Assembly (NCBI RefSeq): GCF_003316845.1
Contig: NZ_QMIK01000011.1
Location: 1-64,000 of the forward strand
Length of the DNA: 64,000 nt
Reading direction: 5' to 3'
Origin: Cognataquiflexum aquatile
GTDB lineage: Bacteria > Bacteroidota > Bacteroidia > Cytophagales > Cyclobacteriaceae
Shown: positions 60,964 through 64,000 of the stretch, piece by piece
Position numbering within the stretch: position 1 is the stretch's first letter
Layout of the letters: the number at the start of each line of letters is the position of its first letter
The notes under the pieces: generated by a model
Seen by the model: the letters and a program-made list of their open reading frames with translations, nothing else
Databases searched by the model: none
Told to the model about the DNA's origin: nothing
Program-made: the position numbers and the translations under genes

Positions 60964-61431
60964 ATGGCCTTAAATCAGACCCTTTTCGAAGAGGTAAAGA
61001 AAATATTTACAGCCTACCTGGAAAATAAAAAGCTTAGAAAGACACCCGAGAGATATGCCATTTTGGAAGAAATCTATGGACGTGGCGGACACTTTGATGT
61101 AGAATCGCTTTACATCAGCATGAAAAACAAAAACTACCGGGTGAGTCGAGCCACGGTGTACAATACCCTGGACTTATTGGAAGAATGTGACCTGGTGACC
61201 AAGCATCAGTTTGGCAAAAACATCGCTCAATTCGAAAAATCCTATGGGTACAAGCAGCACGACCACTTGATCTGCATCGAATGCAACAAAGTGCTTGAGT
61301 TTTGCGATCCTAGGATACAAAACATCCAAAATACAGTCAGCGAGATTTTAAATTTTAAAGTCCTTCACCATTCTCTGATCCTGTACGGAACATGCTTAAA
61401 AGAAAACTGCGAAAATAGAGCCATAATATGA
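60964..61431 (+). CDS. Fur-family transcriptional regulator
   Basis: A 155-residue metal- or peroxide-responsive repressor. The winged HTH ([55 protein letters not shown]) is complete. The metal sites include [12 protein letters not shown] (His-rich plus C-x2-C) and a C-terminal GTCLKENC pair that would form the structural zinc site. Whether it is Fur, PerR or Zur cannot be decided. The stop overlaps the start of the STAS gene (ATGA), so the two are coupled. Confidence 0.92.
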   Translation: MALNQTLFEEVKKIFTAYLENKKLRKTPERYAILEEIYGRGGHFDVESLYISMKNKNYRVSRATVYNTLDLLEECDLVTKHQFGKNIAQFEKSYGYKQHDHLICIECNKVLEFCDPRIQNIQNTVSEILNFKVLHHSLILYGTCLKENCENRAII

Positions 61432-61772
61432 AATTAAATTACAGAATTGAGAAAGAGGATAAAGCCCACTTTCTGTTTGTGACAGGTGATTTGATCGGAG
61501 ACGAGGTCGGACCAAAATTGGTAGAAATGGTGTCCGATGCAGTGAATGACAAGATCAGGTTTTTTGTGGTGGATCTCTCTGAAGTGAGGTACATCAGTTC
61601 GAGCGGCATAGGGCTTTTGATCACTATGTTGACCAAAATGAGAAATTCAGGTGGGGAAGTTTACCTGACAGCGCCTTCAGAACATGTTCAAAAGCTGCTC
61701 ATTATCACCAAATTGAATAATATTTTCACCGTTTACCCCTCTATCAAAGAGGCAAAAAACGCTATTGCATAA
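61428..61772 (+). CDS. STAS-domain protein (anti-sigma factor antagonist-like)
   Basis: A 114-residue single STAS domain. The typical phosphorylation segment is [21 protein letters not shown] (about 47-67), with the acceptor Ser in the SSSG turn. Such proteins bind anti-sigma kinases and release sigma factors, or act in other partner switches. Neither a serine kinase (RsbW-like) nor a phosphatase is in the window. Coupling to a Fur-family gene by a 4-base overlap is notable. It also recalls DUF-type STAS proteins in Bacteroidota. Confidence 0.85.
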   Translation: MKLNYRIEKEDKAHFLFVTGDLIGDEVGPKLVEMVSDAVNDKIRFFVVDLSEVRYISSSGIGLLITMLTKMRNSGGEVYLTAPSEHVQKLLIITKLNNIFTVYPSIKEAKNAIA

Positions 61773-61878
61773 GGTTCAATGTGGTGACATCTATATAAAA
61801 TAAACAGAGTTATTTGTTATTTTTTGTGGATATGACAAACTTCACGGCCGAATTGATTTTAAAATTTTACACACATAG

Positions 61879-63156
<1,278 letters not shown>

Positions 63157-63167
63157 CCTCCTAATTG

Positions 63168-63200
63168 AAGGCTTCCCCAAAGGAAGCCTTTTTATTTTTT
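63168..63200 (+). terminator. Terminator after purA
   Basis: A 9-bp perfect stem (63168-63176 with 63182-63190) followed by a T-rich tail. Confidence 0.85.
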
Positions 63201-63258
63201 AAGAGTTTCTGTACTTTACAGGTTCTTAAATGAATATCAATTTAGATTTCTCACGAAA

Positions 63259-64000
63259 TTGAAAAATCCTGTCCCATTAAAACCACAAGCATTATTTTTT
63301 TTAGGTTTCCTATTTAGTATGCTTTCGTTCATTAATGGAAGCGTGGCGCAGGTTGGTTTCCCGTATTGTGAGAGATTTACAGATAATTCTACCCAAAGTG
63401 CCACAGTTTTTGGAGGTAGCGCAAGAATCGTGGATGGTGCTCTCCGGCTTACAGATGCTATCAATGAGCAAAATGGGTACATCTATATCGACATCCCTTT
63501 CTCTTCTGCCTATGGTATCAAAGCTGAATTTGAGTATTTCAGCTATGGAGGCAATGGCGCAGATGGTATAGTGGCATTTCTTTTTGATGCCGATACACCC
63601 ATATTCAACACCGGTGGCTTTGGCGGATCTCTTGGTTATGCGCAACGCGGTAACCAAGTCGGGTTATCAAGAGCATATTTGGGAATCGGATTTGACGAGT
63701 ATGGAAACTTCGGGACCACTCAAGAAGGAAAGATTGGTGGATTTCCGGGCATTGGAGAATCCTTGGTTCCCAATTCCATTGTCATTAGAGGTCCCGGTAG
63801 CGGACTTTCAGGTTATGCCTTTGTTGTAGGGAGAAAAACAATGTTGCCGGGAAATGATGGTCTCAGACCTTCTGACCAATTTCCCATAAGCTCTGGAGGA
63901 TTGGGGACAAGTCGGGTAACCGATCCTAATCTTCCCGGATATCGGAAAGTCTTTTTGGACCTACAGCCTGACCCAAACGGAGATGGGTACTTTCTGACGG
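63259..64000 (+). CDS. Secreted L-type-lectin-domain protein (partial, runs off window)
   Basis: An open frame runs without stop from about 63223 to the window end. No ATG precedes the signal peptide, so TTG 63259 is the best start (MKNPVPLKPQALFFLGF..., ending SVAQ). An ATG at 63319 would cut into the leader. The mature part matches the L-type lectin/ConA-like domain common in large Bacteroidota adhesins: GIVAFLFDADT, GGFGGSLGYAQR, LSRAYLGIGFDEYGNF. Such proteins are often type IX secretion cargo with a C-terminal sorting domain, but the C-terminus lies outside the window. Confidence 0.82.
   Translation, partial: MKNPVPLKPQALFFLGFLFSMLSFINGSVAQVGFPYCERFTDNSTQSATVFGGSARIVDGALRLTDAINEQNGYIYIDIPFSSAYGIKAEFEYFSYGGNGADGIVAFLFDADTPIFNTGGFGGSLGYAQRGNQVGLSRAYLGIGFDEYGNFGTTQEGKIGGFPGIGESLVPNSIVIRGPGSGLSGYAFVVGRKTMLPGNDGLRPSDQFPISSGGLGTSRVTDPNLPGYRKVFLDLQPDPNGDGYFLT

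Overview
The window looks like a chromosomal segment of a Bacteroidota member of the order Cytophagales. Marker families point to Cyclobacteriaceae (Algoriphagus/Belliella-like), although the genus is an inference. The evidence is a SusC/SusD pair, TonB receptors with carboxypeptidase-regulatory N-termini, DUF4270 and DUF4286 proteins, a carotenoid cluster with CrtW, CrtZ and CruF types, a TPR-PD40-OmpA protein, and promoters of the Bacteroidota form TTTG-N19-TAnnTTTG. That promoter form is seen perfectly three times: before an ECF sigma gene, before tRNA-Gly and before tRNA-Leu.

Layout. 0.3-2.2 kb: an isolated, visibly AT-rich KAP-type P-loop NTPase. 2.3-9.0 kb: a minus-strand sugar/glycoside locus (ThuA-dehydrogenase-azurin lipoprotein, TIM-barrel isomerase/epimerase, Gfo/Idh/MocA oxidoreductase) with a divergent AraC regulator. 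9-12.5 kb: an M14 peptidase and a repeat-rich gap. 12.5-20.9 kb: glmS, a DUF4270 lipoprotein, a degenerate glycogen-synthase-like protein, panC-panD, a YbhN-like membrane protein, a YugP-like protease and an acyl-CoA dehydrogenase. 21-24.4 kb: an AraC regulator and a TonB receptor. 24.5-31.3 kb: the carotenoid cluster, all on the minus strand (cruF-like, crtZ, MerR/B12 regulator, then ECF sigma, crtI, crtB, ispH, crtW). 31.4-35.5 kb: DUF4286, TspO, 3-methyladenine glycosylase, small secreted and redox proteins, an RNA methyltransferase. 35.6-42 kb: mutS, LuxR regulator, two tRNAs, LexA-like repressor, ogt, two acetyltransferases. 42-51.6 kb: queE, a PorE-like OmpA protein, a SusC/SusD/lipoprotein operon and a 6-pyruvoyl/6-carboxy-tetrahydropterin synthase. 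51.7-54.2 kb: lpxB between two small accessory genes (four-helix-bundle protein and GxxExxY protein), each bordered by short repeats. 54.2-64 kb: tRNA-Leu, tig, clpP, clpX, the RelA/SpoT homologue, a Fur-family regulator, a STAS protein, purA and the start of a secreted lectin-domain protein.

Most interesting point. The regulator in the carotenoid cluster carries the W-x9-E-H motif of the B12-based photoreceptor CarH, but has Gln where Thermus CarH has the light-state His. The promoter of the ECF-sigma/crtI/crtB operon is overlaid by four copies of a 9-bp element (TTTTGTYTA). They form two inverted pairs with identical internal spacing (27 bp), repeated at 44 bp. Together they suggest a light- or cobalamin-responsive switch that controls a sigma factor and carotenoid synthesis. 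Other leads are a preQ1-I-like pseudoknot overlapping the queE start codon, a four-helix-bundle gene bracketed by 16-nt inverted repeats, paired ~130-bp inverted-repeat elements before the GxxExxY gene, and a glycogen-synthase-like protein that has lost its ADP-glucose motif.
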